The notes beneath the pieces are model-generated. The model did no database searches. It saw nothing but the letters and a program-made list of their open reading frames with translations, and was not told where the DNA came from. DNA of 9,981 bases from Candidatus Rokuibacteriota bacterium (GTDB lineage Bacteria > Methylomirabilota > Methylomirabilia > Rokubacteriales > CSP1-6), in the NCBI GenBank assembly GCA_003220195.1, contig QHRT01000346.1, forward strand, positions 1 to 9,981, in the 5' to 3' direction. Below, in pieces: positions 1 through 5,655 of this stretch. Within the stretch, counting starts at the first letter, position 1; each line of letters begins with the position of its first letter. The translations under genes and the position numbers were made by a program.

Positions 1-163
1 CGCCATCGTCGCCCACCGGCGCGACCCACCGATCCTCGCCACCGCCGCGCCGCTCGATTCGGATCACGTCGGCACCGAGATCCGCGAGCAGCGCGGCACA
101 GTACGGCCCGGCGATGTAGCGGCCGAAGTCGAGCACGCGAATTCCGCTCAGCACGTCCGTCAT
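1..163 (-). CDS. CaiB/BaiF family CoA-transferase, N-terminal fragment (runs off the window)
   Basis: Only the first 54 codons are in the window. The protein begins MTDVLSGIRVLDFGRYIAGP and continues YCAALLADLGADVIRIER. This is the characteristic opening of family III (CaiB/BaiF) CoA-transferases: a G-I-R-V-L-D-x-x-x-x-x-A-G-P stretch, then L-A-D-L-G-A-D-V-I-x-I-E. Such enzymes move CoA between an acyl-CoA and a free carboxylic acid through an aspartyl-CoA thioester. The catalytic Asp lies further into the protein, outside the window, so substrate and integrity cannot be judged. The ATG start is supported by GGAGG (169-173 on the complement) five bases upstream. The gene follows the MFS gene in the same direction with a 72-base gap. 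Family is confident; substrate is unknown. Confidence 0.88.
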   Translation of the reverse strand, partial: MTDVLSGIRVLDFGRYIAGPYCAALLADLGADVIRIERRGGGEDRWVAPVGDDG

Positions 164-182
164 CGATTCCTCCAGGAGTGCT

Positions 183-204
183 CGCCGACTCTAGCAGGTC
201 GGCG
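183..204 (-). other. Inverted repeat in the MFS to CoA-transferase gap
   Basis: CGCCGAC at 183-189 and GTCGGCG at 198-204 form a perfect 7-base stem with an 8-base loop. It lies between the MFS stop and the CoA-transferase ribosome site. No T-tract follows on the minus strand, so an intrinsic terminator is not supported. It could be a weak attenuating or processing hairpin, or chance in GC-rich DNA. Confidence 0.3.
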
Positions 205-235
205 TCCCCCGCCGGTACTCGATCGACCCGTCACG

Positions 236-1510
236 TCACGCTCCGGCACGCTGCCCGGTCCCGATCACGTCGCGGTCCAGCGTGCCGCGGCCGGCCAGCA
301 GCACGAGACCCGCGACCGCGAGCAGACATCCCGTGACGAGCACCGGGATCGTGAGTCCGACGTGCGACGACGCGACGCCGATCAGCCACGGCGACGCGGC
401 GTCGCCGAAGAGGTGGATCGCCATGGTCGTGAGCGCGAAGCCGCGGGAGCGCAGATCGGCGGGCAACGCGTTCGCCATCGCGGCGTTCAACGGGCCGATG
501 TTGATGAAGAGCAGGAGCAGCGTCACGAACATCGCGGGCCAGAAGACAAACGGGTTCTGCGACAGGACGGCGGGGACGGTGAAGAGGATGGAGACGACCA
601 GCGACACGCCGGACAGCGTGAAGTGAGCGCCGCGCACCCTTTTCGCCAGCGCGTCCCCGAGCCGTCCGCCGATGAGCGTGCCCGCGAATCCGGCCACCAC
701 CAGGATCACGCCGAACGTCGAGGCCGCCGTCGCGAGCCCGATCCCCCGCTCGCGAACGAAGTACGTCGGCATCCAGGTCGCGAGCCCGCCCATCGCGAAG
801 GTGTAGACGACCTGCGCGACCGTGTTCACGACGTAGCTCGGTCGTGACCCGAGCGCGCGCAGCGAATCGCCGAGTCCGAGCGGTGTCGGCGCCGGCGCGG
901 CGGGCCCATCGAGCGCTCCGCGTCGCGGCTCGGCGAGGGCGAGCAGCACGAACGCCAGGACGATGCCAGGACCGCCGGCGACGAAGAACGCTGCACGCCA
1001 GCCCAGCGACGCTCCGACCAGACCGCCGACGACGTAGCCGAGCGCGGTGCCGGCGGGGATGGCCGCGTAGAAGATCCCGAGCGCGCGGGCGCGGCGATCC
1101 GCGGCGTACCGGTCGGACAGGATCGACGGCGTGACGACCGCGTAACTCGCCTCGCCGACTCCGATCACCGCACGCGCGAGCAAGAGCAGCGTGTAGGTCG
1201 GCGCGAGGCCGGACGCGACGGTCGCCACGCTCCACACGAGCACGCCGGCGGCCGCCAGTCTCATCCGGCGCAGGCGGTCGCCGAGCCATCCGACGCCCGG
1301 GGACACGAGCGAGTACGTGATGATGAACGCGGACTGGAGCAGTCCCGCGTCGGCGTCAGAGATGCCAAGGTCGTGCAGGATGAGCGGCAGTGTCGCCGCG
1401 GCGACGTAGCGATCGAGGTAGTTCAGGCAGTTGAGACCGGTCAGCGCCGCGAGCGCGACGCGCGGCGACTCGCGCCACGACCGCGCATCATGCGCCGCTA
1501 CATCCGTCAC
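236..1510 (-). CDS. Spinster-like major facilitator superfamily transporter
   Basis: A 424-residue membrane protein, the usual length for a 12-helix MFS carrier, with hydrophobic segments along its whole length. Visible motifs are N-Y-L-D-R at residues 30-34 in helix 1, the MFS loop 2-3 motif GWLGDRLRRMR near 74-84, and GVGEASY at 117-123. A stretch like IFYAAIPAGTALGYVVGG follows. The D-R pair, the GEASY glutamate and the I-P-x-G-x-x-x-G-Y stretch are typical of Spinster (Spns) transporters. Known members move lysophospholipids or sphingosine-1-phosphate, but bacterial members are often annotated only as MFS. The start is GTG, overlapping the acyltransferase stop as GTGA, which implies translational coupling. 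That partner suggests a lipid or lysolipid substrate, which is inference. Family confidence is high; the substrate is open. Confidence 0.88.
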   Translation of the reverse strand: MTDVAAHDARSWRESPRVALAALTGLNCLNYLDRYVAAATLPLILHDLGISDADAGLLQSAFIITYSLVSPGVGWLGDRLRRMRLAAAGVLVWSVATVASGLAPTYTLLLLARAVIGVGEASYAVVTPSILSDRYAADRRARALGIFYAAIPAGTALGYVVGGLVGASLGWRAAFFVAGGPGIVLAFVLLALAEPRRGALDGPAAPAPTPLGLGDSLRALGSRPSYVVNTVAQVVYTFAMGGLATWMPTYFVRERGIGLATAASTFGVILVVAGFAGTLIGGRLGDALAKRVRGAHFTLSGVSLVVSILFTVPAVLSQNPFVFWPAMFVTLLLLFINIGPLNAAMANALPADLRSRGFALTTMAIHLFGDAASPWLIGVASSHVGLTIPVLVTGCLLAVAGLVLLAGRGTLDRDVIGTGQRAGA

Positions 1511-2835
1511 GCGCGGCCGGCCAGCTCGGCCAGCTCCGCCAGCTCACCGAGAAGAGCTCGTCGCTCGGCGCGCAGCTCGTCGTGCAGGCGGCGATTCAGG
1601 ATGAAGCGGGCGAACGCTCGCGCCTGACGGCCGACACGCTGGAGCCTCTCCCGCCACGCGAGCGCGAGCAGCCCCGACGGCACGAGCAGAACGATGAAGA
1701 CGAGCAGCGGCCACGTGCCGAGGAGCGCCGCGATCAGCCATCCCTCCATCAGCCAGAAGACCGGGTAGAGCACGGCGCCCGCCGCGATCTTGTCGGTGGC
1801 TTCCTCGTCCGGCTCACGCCCGAGCCATCGCACGACGCGACCGGTCAGGAGATACGGCGCCGCGTGGCAGATCATGCCCCACACCGCGAGCGGAAACGTG
1901 AGGGCGAGCGCGACCAGGTTCTCCACGACGTAGCGGGCGACGAGACCGGCCGTGTAGGGTTGACCGATCTGCGCGTCGCTGAGCCCGGTCTCGCGCAGTC
2001 GCGTGCGGTAGCTCTCGAGACGGCGGCGGAAGTCGAGGAGCCGCTCCGGATGGCTCCTCGCGAGCTGCGCCGCCGCGCGCATGACGTCCTGCTTCCACGC
2101 GAGCGCCGCGCGAGAATCACCGGGGCTCCCTCGCTCTTCTCGCCACGCGTCTTCGAGCGCGCCCAGCAGCTCGAGCGTGTACTGATCGTCGGCCTCGACG
2201 ATCTGCTCGCGGATGGCGGCGGCAAGCCGGTCGGTGATCGTCCGGACGCTCGCCTCGGGCGCGGCCGCGTACGACGCGATGCAGTCGTCCACCACGACGG
2301 GATTCCCGATCGAGACCAGCGCGGACGCGTCGCGAAAGGTTCCGGGTTCGCCGAAGACGAGTCCCACGGGCAAGAGCGTGGCGTCCCGGCGACCGTCGCC
2401 CGCCTCGGCCGCCACCAGAATGCGCGCGGCCCCCGTGCGGAGAGGCAAGAGCGTCGGCTGCGCCTGCGAACGCCCTTCCGGAAAGATCACGAGCGCCCCG
2501 CCCGCCCGCAGCCGGGCGGCGGCCGCCGCGAACATCGCGTCGTTCCTCCGCGGATCGTCGCCACCTTCCGCCCGGCGATTCACGGGCACGGCGCCCGCGA
2601 GTCGCAAGAAGGGCGCGATCAGCGGATGACGAAACAACGGGGCCTTGGCCAGCGACGTGACCGGTCTCGGGACGATCGCCATGATCAGCATCGGATCGAC
2701 GAGCGCGTTGTGATGGTTCGCCGCGATGACGAGGGGGCCGCGCGCCGGAATCCGCTCGGCGTTGACGACCTCGATGCGGCGGTAGAACACCCGGAGCAGG
2801 AGCAGCGTCAGCGCGCGGACGATGCGGTAGCCCAT
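1507..2835 (-). CDS. PlsC-type glycerolipid / lysophospholipid acyltransferase
   Basis: A 442-residue protein with an N-terminal glycerolipid acyltransferase domain. Motif I reads NHHNALVDP at residues 40-48, giving a catalytic His-x4-Asp pair (H42/D47). The FPEGRS motif for the glycerol-phosphate headgroup is at 118-123. Residues about 300-400 hold further hydrophobic segments (VENLVALALTFPLAVWGMI and a later long one), so the protein is probably an integral inner-membrane enzyme. The HHNAxVDP form and the long C-terminal membrane region resemble the larger GPAT/AGPAT-like proteins rather than compact PlsC. The expected role is acyl transfer to glycerol-3-phosphate or a lysophospholipid; the acceptor cannot be assigned. 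The start is ATG with only a weak TAGGA upstream. The C-terminus ends in a short repeated L-A-E run. The stop overlaps the start of the MFS gene. Confidence 0.87.
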   Translation of the reverse strand: MGYRIVRALTLLLLRVFYRRIEVVNAERIPARGPLVIAANHHNALVDPMLIMAIVPRPVTSLAKAPLFRHPLIAPFLRLAGAVPVNRRAEGGDDPRRNDAMFAAAAARLRAGGALVIFPEGRSQAQPTLLPLRTGAARILVAAEAGDGRRDATLLPVGLVFGEPGTFRDASALVSIGNPVVVDDCIASYAAAPEASVRTITDRLAAAIREQIVEADDQYTLELLGALEDAWREERGSPGDSRAALAWKQDVMRAAAQLARSHPERLLDFRRRLESYRTRLRETGLSDAQIGQPYTAGLVARYVVENLVALALTFPLAVWGMICHAAPYLLTGRVVRWLGREPDEEATDKIAAGAVLYPVFWLMEGWLIAALLGTWPLLVFIVLLVPSGLLALAWRERLQRVGRQARAFARFILNRRLHDELRAERRALLGELAELAELAGRA

Positions 2836-2960
2836 CGCGCGCTCATCCTACCCGCTCCGGCGAGCGGTGGGGGTGGGGCGCGCGGTCTCGGCAACCAACC
2901 TCGCGCGTGATCGAGGAGCGCCACGGCTGCGCCGCGGCGCTTCCGAGCGTTGGGGGGTTG

Positions 2961-2982
2961 GGGGGGCCCTTCTAGGCCCCCC
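2961..2982 (-). terminator. Strong GC hairpin just after the gene A stop (possible terminator)
   Basis: GGGGGGCC at 2961-2968 pairs perfectly with GGCCCCCC at 2975-2982, leaving a 6-base loop. On the minus strand it begins one base past the stop of gene A, before the acyltransferase. There is no T-tract after it, so it is not a canonical intrinsic terminator. It could still pause polymerase or protect a 3' end. The plus strand carries adjacent runs of six and seven G (2952-2966). Nothing else is evident in the 148-base gap 2836-2983. Confidence 0.4.
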
Positions 2983-2983
2983 A

Positions 2984-3532
2984 TCAACTCGGTGGCGTCC
3001 ACAGCGCCTGGATCTCGCTCGCGTCGATCGTCGCCGCCGTGGCCGACGGCTGCGGTAGCGCGTTGCCGTCCCCAGAGGTCCCGTAGTAGGAGGCGCGCGC
3101 GCGGATGGCGACTTCCGATCCAGGCTGGAGCTGCGAGAGCGCGAGGCGCTGGCCATTGCCAGAGATCACGGTCGCCGGCGCCGCGCGCACGAGGGTTCCG
3201 TCGGTCAGCGTGATCTGGTTTCGGCCGGGATCGACGCGCCAGACCGTTCCCATCATCCAGTCCGAGCCCTGGCCCGTCGCGCCGCTCTGGAACCCGGCCG
3301 GCGCGACGCCGCGGATCAACACGTCCGTGCCGGGCGCCAACTGACCGACCGTCGTCGGTTGCCAGACCGTCGTGCGATCGGTCGCACGAATCACCCGACC
3401 GTCCGTGAGCGTGATCGTTCCGCTGGCCGCATCGACGCTCTGGACCGTTCCGGTGGCGTCGATGGCCGAGAGTTGCCCACCGACCGTCGGCGGTGGGCCC
3501 GCCGGAGGAGGCCCACTCGCCGGGGGCGCCAC
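2984..3532 (-). CDS. Gene A, C-terminal part: two beta-barrel-like repeats (separated by a frame break from its BON/signal-peptide half)
   Basis: An open frame of 182 codons, starting at a GTG that reads V-A-P-P-A-S-G-P-P-P. This looks like a linker, not a natural N-terminus: there is no signal peptide and no usable ribosome site. Two repeats follow. Repeat 1 runs from IDATGTVQSVDAASG to FQSG, with TITLTDGRVIRAT and TTVWQP. Repeat 2 runs from MMGTVWRVDPGRNQ through ITLTDGTLVRAAP to LQPGSEVAIRA. The pattern G-x-V-x-x-V-D...T-I-T-L-x-D-G-R...L-x-P-G-x-x-V resembles small beta-barrel modules of the DUF5666/DUF1344 kind, by eye only. I infer it is the second half of gene A (start 3845), one base out of frame; joining them gives a 286-residue secreted protein. 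It is paralogous to the C-terminal half of gene B. Function is unknown. Confidence 0.72.
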   Translation of the reverse strand: MAPPASGPPPAGPPPTVGGQLSAIDATGTVQSVDAASGTITLTDGRVIRATDRTTVWQPTTVGQLAPGTDVLIRGVAPAGFQSGATGQGSDWMMGTVWRVDPGRNQITLTDGTLVRAAPATVISGNGQRLALSQLQPGSEVAIRARASYYGTSGDGNALPQPSATAATIDASEIQALWTPPS

Positions 3533-3845
3533 CCTTCACCTGGAGATTGTTCACGACGCCCTTGACGCCAGTCACGGCCGCGGCGATCTGCGCGGCCCGA
3601 TCGCGGCGCTCCATCGAATCGACGGTGCCGCCGAGCGTCACGACACCGGTGTCCGACTTCACGTCGATCTTTGTCAGGTTCGAAAGCTTGTCGGCGGTGA
3701 GCTTCGCCTTGATCTCCGCCGCGATTCGGGCGTCGTCGACGATCTCACCGATCGTGCGCGCGCCGGCGGGCGCTGCGCTCGCGACGATGACGAGCATCGC
3801 CGCGAGCGCGATCCGACCCGGGAGCCAGGTCCTTCCCGCGCGCAT
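3522..3845 (-). CDS. Gene A, N-terminal part: secreted BON-domain protein, interrupted by a frame break
   Basis: The ATG at 3845 shares its A with the TGA of gene B (TGATG), so translation is coupled; a GTG one codon earlier is possible. Residues 1 to about 28 form a signal peptide (MRAGRTW, then IALAAMLVIVASAAPAGA). A BON domain follows at about 36-103, recognisable from KLTADKLSNLTKIDVKSDTG, VVTLGGTVDSMERRDRAAQ and VKGVVNNLQVKGG. BON domains occur in periplasmic or outer-membrane proteins and are thought to bind lipid surfaces. There is no lipobox cysteine, so a soluble periplasmic or secreted form is likely. After residue 105 this frame becomes arginine- and proline-rich nonsense, while the sensible sequence continues one base downstream (2984-3532). 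The break lies at or beside a run of five C (3522-3526 on the complement). Confidence 0.75.
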
Positions 3846-4429
3846 CACCGCACCCGCGTCCGCTGGACGAGCCGAACCACGTCCGCATCGACCACCACGC
3901 CGTCACCGACCACTTGCCGCGGCAGCGCGCTCTCCTCGACCGTGCTCGATGTCGGGCCGGCCGTGCGAGTCGTTCGTGGAGTGCCGATCACGATCTCGTC
4001 TCCGGGCCTCAGATCGGCGATCGACAACGACTGGCCGTGGAAGCTGACGCGCGAACCCGGACGGACCTGCACGGTCGTTCCATCCGCGAGGGAGACGCGC
4101 GAGGTCGCCGGATCGACCGATCTCACCGTCCCCATCCAGTACGCGTGACGGCTCGGGATCAGCGAGGTCGGTTGCGTGTTCCGCTGCATGCCCGGCTGGA
4201 AGTCGACCGGCTCGGCGTTGCGGACGTGAATCGTCACGCCCGGCGTCACCGACGTGATCGGGACGGGCTGCCACAGCGTGGTCCCGCCGGTGACGCGGAG
4301 CACGCGGCCGTCGGCGAGCGTCACGGTTCCGGTGCGCGGGTCGACTTGCGAGACGACTCCGGTCGCGTCGATCGGCGCGGCGTAGGTCGGCATCGCGGCG
4401 GTGGGCGGCGCCGCCACCGGTGGCGCCAT
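3845..4429 (-). CDS. Gene B, C-terminal part: two beta-barrel-like repeats (separated by a frame break from its signal-peptide half)
   Basis: An open frame of 194 codons from an ATG reading M-A-P-P-V-A-A-P-P-T. The same frame extends back as V-P-P-P-P before that ATG, and no ribosome site precedes it, so this is probably linker rather than a true start. Repeat 1 runs from IDATGVVSQVDPRTG through TVTLADGRVLRVT and TTLWQP to FQPG. Repeat 2 runs from YWMGTVRSVDPATS through RVSLADGTTVQVRPG to LRPGDEIVIG. A 40-residue basic and valine-rich tail follows. In my hand alignment 30 of 61 positions of repeat 1 match the gene A repeat, so the halves are paralogous. I infer that it continues the signal-peptide frame starting at 4704, giving 286 residues once one base is restored. 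Its stop overlaps the start of gene A by one base. Confidence 0.72.
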   Translation of the reverse strand: MAPPVAAPPTAAMPTYAAPIDATGVVSQVDPRTGTVTLADGRVLRVTGGTTLWQPVPITSVTPGVTIHVRNAEPVDFQPGMQRNTQPTSLIPSRHAYWMGTVRSVDPATSRVSLADGTTVQVRPGSRVSFHGQSLSIADLRPGDEIVIGTPRTTRTAGPTSSTVEESALPRQVVGDGVVVDADVVRLVQRTRVR

Positions 4430-4440
4430 GGGAGGCGGCG

Positions 4441-4704
4441 GAACGCCGTCGCGGGCGTCGCCGTCGTCACCAGCGTCGCGCCGGGCTGCACGTCGCCGAG
4501 CGCGATCTCGCGGCCGTTGATCATCAGGTGCGCATCCGGCTTGAGCACCACGGCGCGACCGTCCGTCAGGTAAATCGTCCGCGCGGCAACGTCGACGCGC
4601 TGCACGATGCCGCTCACGTCGACGATCTGCGCCCAGGCGCTCGCCGCGAAGAGCAAGACCACCGCAATTCCGACGAGTGAAAGGCGAACGCTACGACTCA
4701 TCAT
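4441..4704 (-). CDS. Gene B, N-terminal part: signal peptide plus a first repeat domain, interrupted by a frame break
   Basis: The ATG at 4704 is fixed by a perfect AAGGAGGT six bases upstream; a GTG at 4725 overlaps that site and is rejected. Residues 1-26 form a clear signal peptide (SLVGIAVVLLFAASAWA, then Q) with an A-W-A cleavage site. The mature part begins IVDVSGIVQRVDVAARTIYL, then TDGRAVVLKPDAHLMING and LGDVQPGATLVTT. This is a more divergent copy of the G-x-V-x-x-V-D / L-x-D-G-R / P-G repeat seen downstream, so full-length B would carry three repeats. The frame turns to arginine-rich nonsense after T-P-A-T-A-F (residue 88), while the proline linker P-P-P-P-M-A-P-P lies one base back. 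B is the first gene of the B-A unit. Function is unknown. Confidence 0.74.
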
Positions 4705-4710
4705 GACAGG

Positions 4711-4718
4711 ACCTCCTT
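4711..4718 (-). promoter_or_regulatory. Ribosome binding site of gene B
   Basis: AAGGAGGT on the complement is a full match to the anti-Shine-Dalgarno core, with six bases to the ATG at 4704. It decides the start of gene B and suggests efficient initiation. Confidence 0.85.
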
Positions 4719-4720
4719 CT

Positions 4721-4730
4721 TGCACGTGCA
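4721..4730. promoter_or_regulatory. Perfect palindrome in the divergent spacer (possible operator)
   Basis: TGCACGTGCA is a perfect 10-base palindrome, two bases beyond the gene B ribosome site, in the 109-base spacer between gene B (minus) and the cupin-like gene (plus). A further TGCA lies at 4737-4740. The position suits an operator or a leader hairpin for gene B. I could not place convincing -35/-10 boxes for either direction; a TGTAAA at 4786 is a poor candidate. Confidence 0.35.
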
Positions 4731-4800
4731 GGTCAGTGCAATGCTGCTGCCGTCGGACCTGGCACTCGCAGGAAGGCGTCGATGATGTAAAAATCGCTCA

Positions 4801-4808
4801 AAAGGAGG
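4801..4808 (+). promoter_or_regulatory. Ribosome binding site of the cupin-like gene
   Basis: AAAGGAGG lies five bases before the ATG at 4814. It identifies that ATG as the start and excludes the longer frame opening at 4607, whose extra codons run antisense to gene B. Confidence 0.85.
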
Positions 4809-4813
4809 GCGCC

Positions 4814-5314
4814 ATGGGTCACACGCTCGAGCAGTTCGCATCCGCGTGCCACGCGATCTTGTCGAAGGAGAAGGGGCCGGAGGGCCGCAACGAAGTCTGC
4901 GCGCTCTTGCAGGACGTGCTGCGTGACGAGGCATTCGTCGCGACGCACCTCACCGGCGACGTGCCCGAGCGCAAGCTTCTCTACGAGGATCCGGATCTCG
5001 GCTTCTGCATCCTCGCGCATGTCTACAACGGCGCGCGGGAAAGCCAGCCGCACGATCACGGACCGTCCTGGGCGATCTACGGACAGGCGCGCGGCGAGAC
5101 CATCATGAACGACTGGCAACTGGTGACGGCGGCTCAACCGGACACACCGGGCAAGGTTCGCCACGTGCGAAGTTACACGCTGAAGCCCGGCATGGCGCAC
5201 GTCTACAACGAAGGAGACCTCCACTCACCGCGGCGCGAGGGACCGACCCGCCTGATCCGCATCGAAGGCACCAACATGGACCGGGTGAAACGGCTCGCGT
5301 ACGAGCGCGTGTGA
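4814..5314 (+). CDS. Cupin-like / cysteine-dioxygenase-like putative metal-binding protein
   Basis: A 166-residue cytoplasmic protein with a helical N-terminus and a beta-rich remainder. Residues 69-98 carry HVYNGARESQPHDHGPSWAI followed by Y-G-Q-A-R-G-E. H80, H82 and E95 fit a degenerate cupin motif 1 (H-x-H ... E). GMAHVYNEGDLHSP at 126-139 supplies a later histidine, H137, where cupins often have the final ligand. The Q-P-H-D-H-G-x-S-W-x-x-Y-G-x-x-x-G form recalls cysteine dioxygenase and related double-stranded beta-helix proteins of about this size. A mononuclear iron oxygenase or isomerase is plausible, but no substrate can be named. A strong ribosome site precedes the ATG. The gene ends three bases before the EthD gene, so the two are probably co-transcribed and may serve one pathway. 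Confidence 0.78.
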   Translation: MGHTLEQFASACHAILSKEKGPEGRNEVCALLQDVLRDEAFVATHLTGDVPERKLLYEDPDLGFCILAHVYNGARESQPHDHGPSWAIYGQARGETIMNDWQLVTAAQPDTPGKVRHVRSYTLKPGMAHVYNEGDLHSPRREGPTRLIRIEGTNMDRVKRLAYERV

Positions 5315-5317
5315 GCC

Positions 5318-5647
5318 ATGATCAAGAGCATCTCCCTGCTGCGCCGGAAGGACGGTCTCACGCACGAGCAGTTCATGAAGCACTGGGGCGAGATCCACGC
5401 CCCGCTCGCGCACAAGGTCCCGGGGCTACGGCGCTACGTGCAATCGCACATCGTGGAGGAGCGGAAAAGGCCGGACATCCCCGCGATCGACGTCGACGTC
5501 GACGGCATCGCGGAGCTCTGGTACGACGATCGCGAGAGCATGGCGCGCGCGCACGCGTCACCGGAGGCGAAGGCGCTTCACGCCGACGGCGCGCTCTTCA
5601 TCGGCCGCATCAAGACGTTCACGGTCGAGGAGCGTCAGATCGTCTAG
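5318..5647 (+). CDS. EthD-domain protein
   Basis: A 109-residue protein of the EthD / dimeric alpha-beta barrel type. The hallmark opening is present: MIKSISLLRRKDGLTHEQFM at residues 1-20, then K-H-W-G-E-I-H-A-P-L-A at 21-31. Next come V-P-G-L-R-R-Y-V-Q, I-A-E-L-W-Y-D-D near 65-72 and a closing F-T-V-E-E-R-Q. EthD was named from ether-degradation (ethABCD) loci; relatives are small ferredoxin-like proteins that form dimers and include polyketide cyclase-like and decarboxylase enzymes. The length is normal for a single-domain member. The ATG lies three bases after the upstream stop, so it is probably translated from the same message as the cupin-like gene. It converges on puuE with only eight bases between stops. 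The specific reaction is unknown. Confidence 0.85.
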   Translation: MIKSISLLRRKDGLTHEQFMKHWGEIHAPLAHKVPGLRRYVQSHIVEERKRPDIPAIDVDVDGIAELWYDDRESMARAHASPEAKALHADGALFIGRIKTFTVEERQIV

Positions 5648-5655
5648 GTTTTCGA

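Noticed and set aside
1517..1548. Short tandem 9-base repeat at the 3' end of the acyltransferase
   Set aside because: It simply encodes a repeated E-L-A tail in frame; with about three copies it is too short to suggest a variable locus.
1582..2910. Long plus-strand open frame (442 codons) opposite the acyltransferase
   Set aside because: It is rich in Arg, Glu, Asp and His with no domain logic, and mirrors the codon pattern of a gene with recognisable catalytic motifs. It is a high-GC antisense shadow.
2808..3521. Continuation of the gene A BON frame past the linker
   Set aside because: After the C5 run the frame becomes Arg/Asp/Gly nonsense, whereas the adjacent frame holds two recognisable repeats paralogous to gene B.
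4427..4429. The ATG of M-A-P-P-V as an independent start for the second half of gene B
   Set aside because: No ribosome site precedes it, the same frame already encodes prolines before it, and the product would lack a signal peptide although its partner half has one. Internal initiation cannot be fully excluded.
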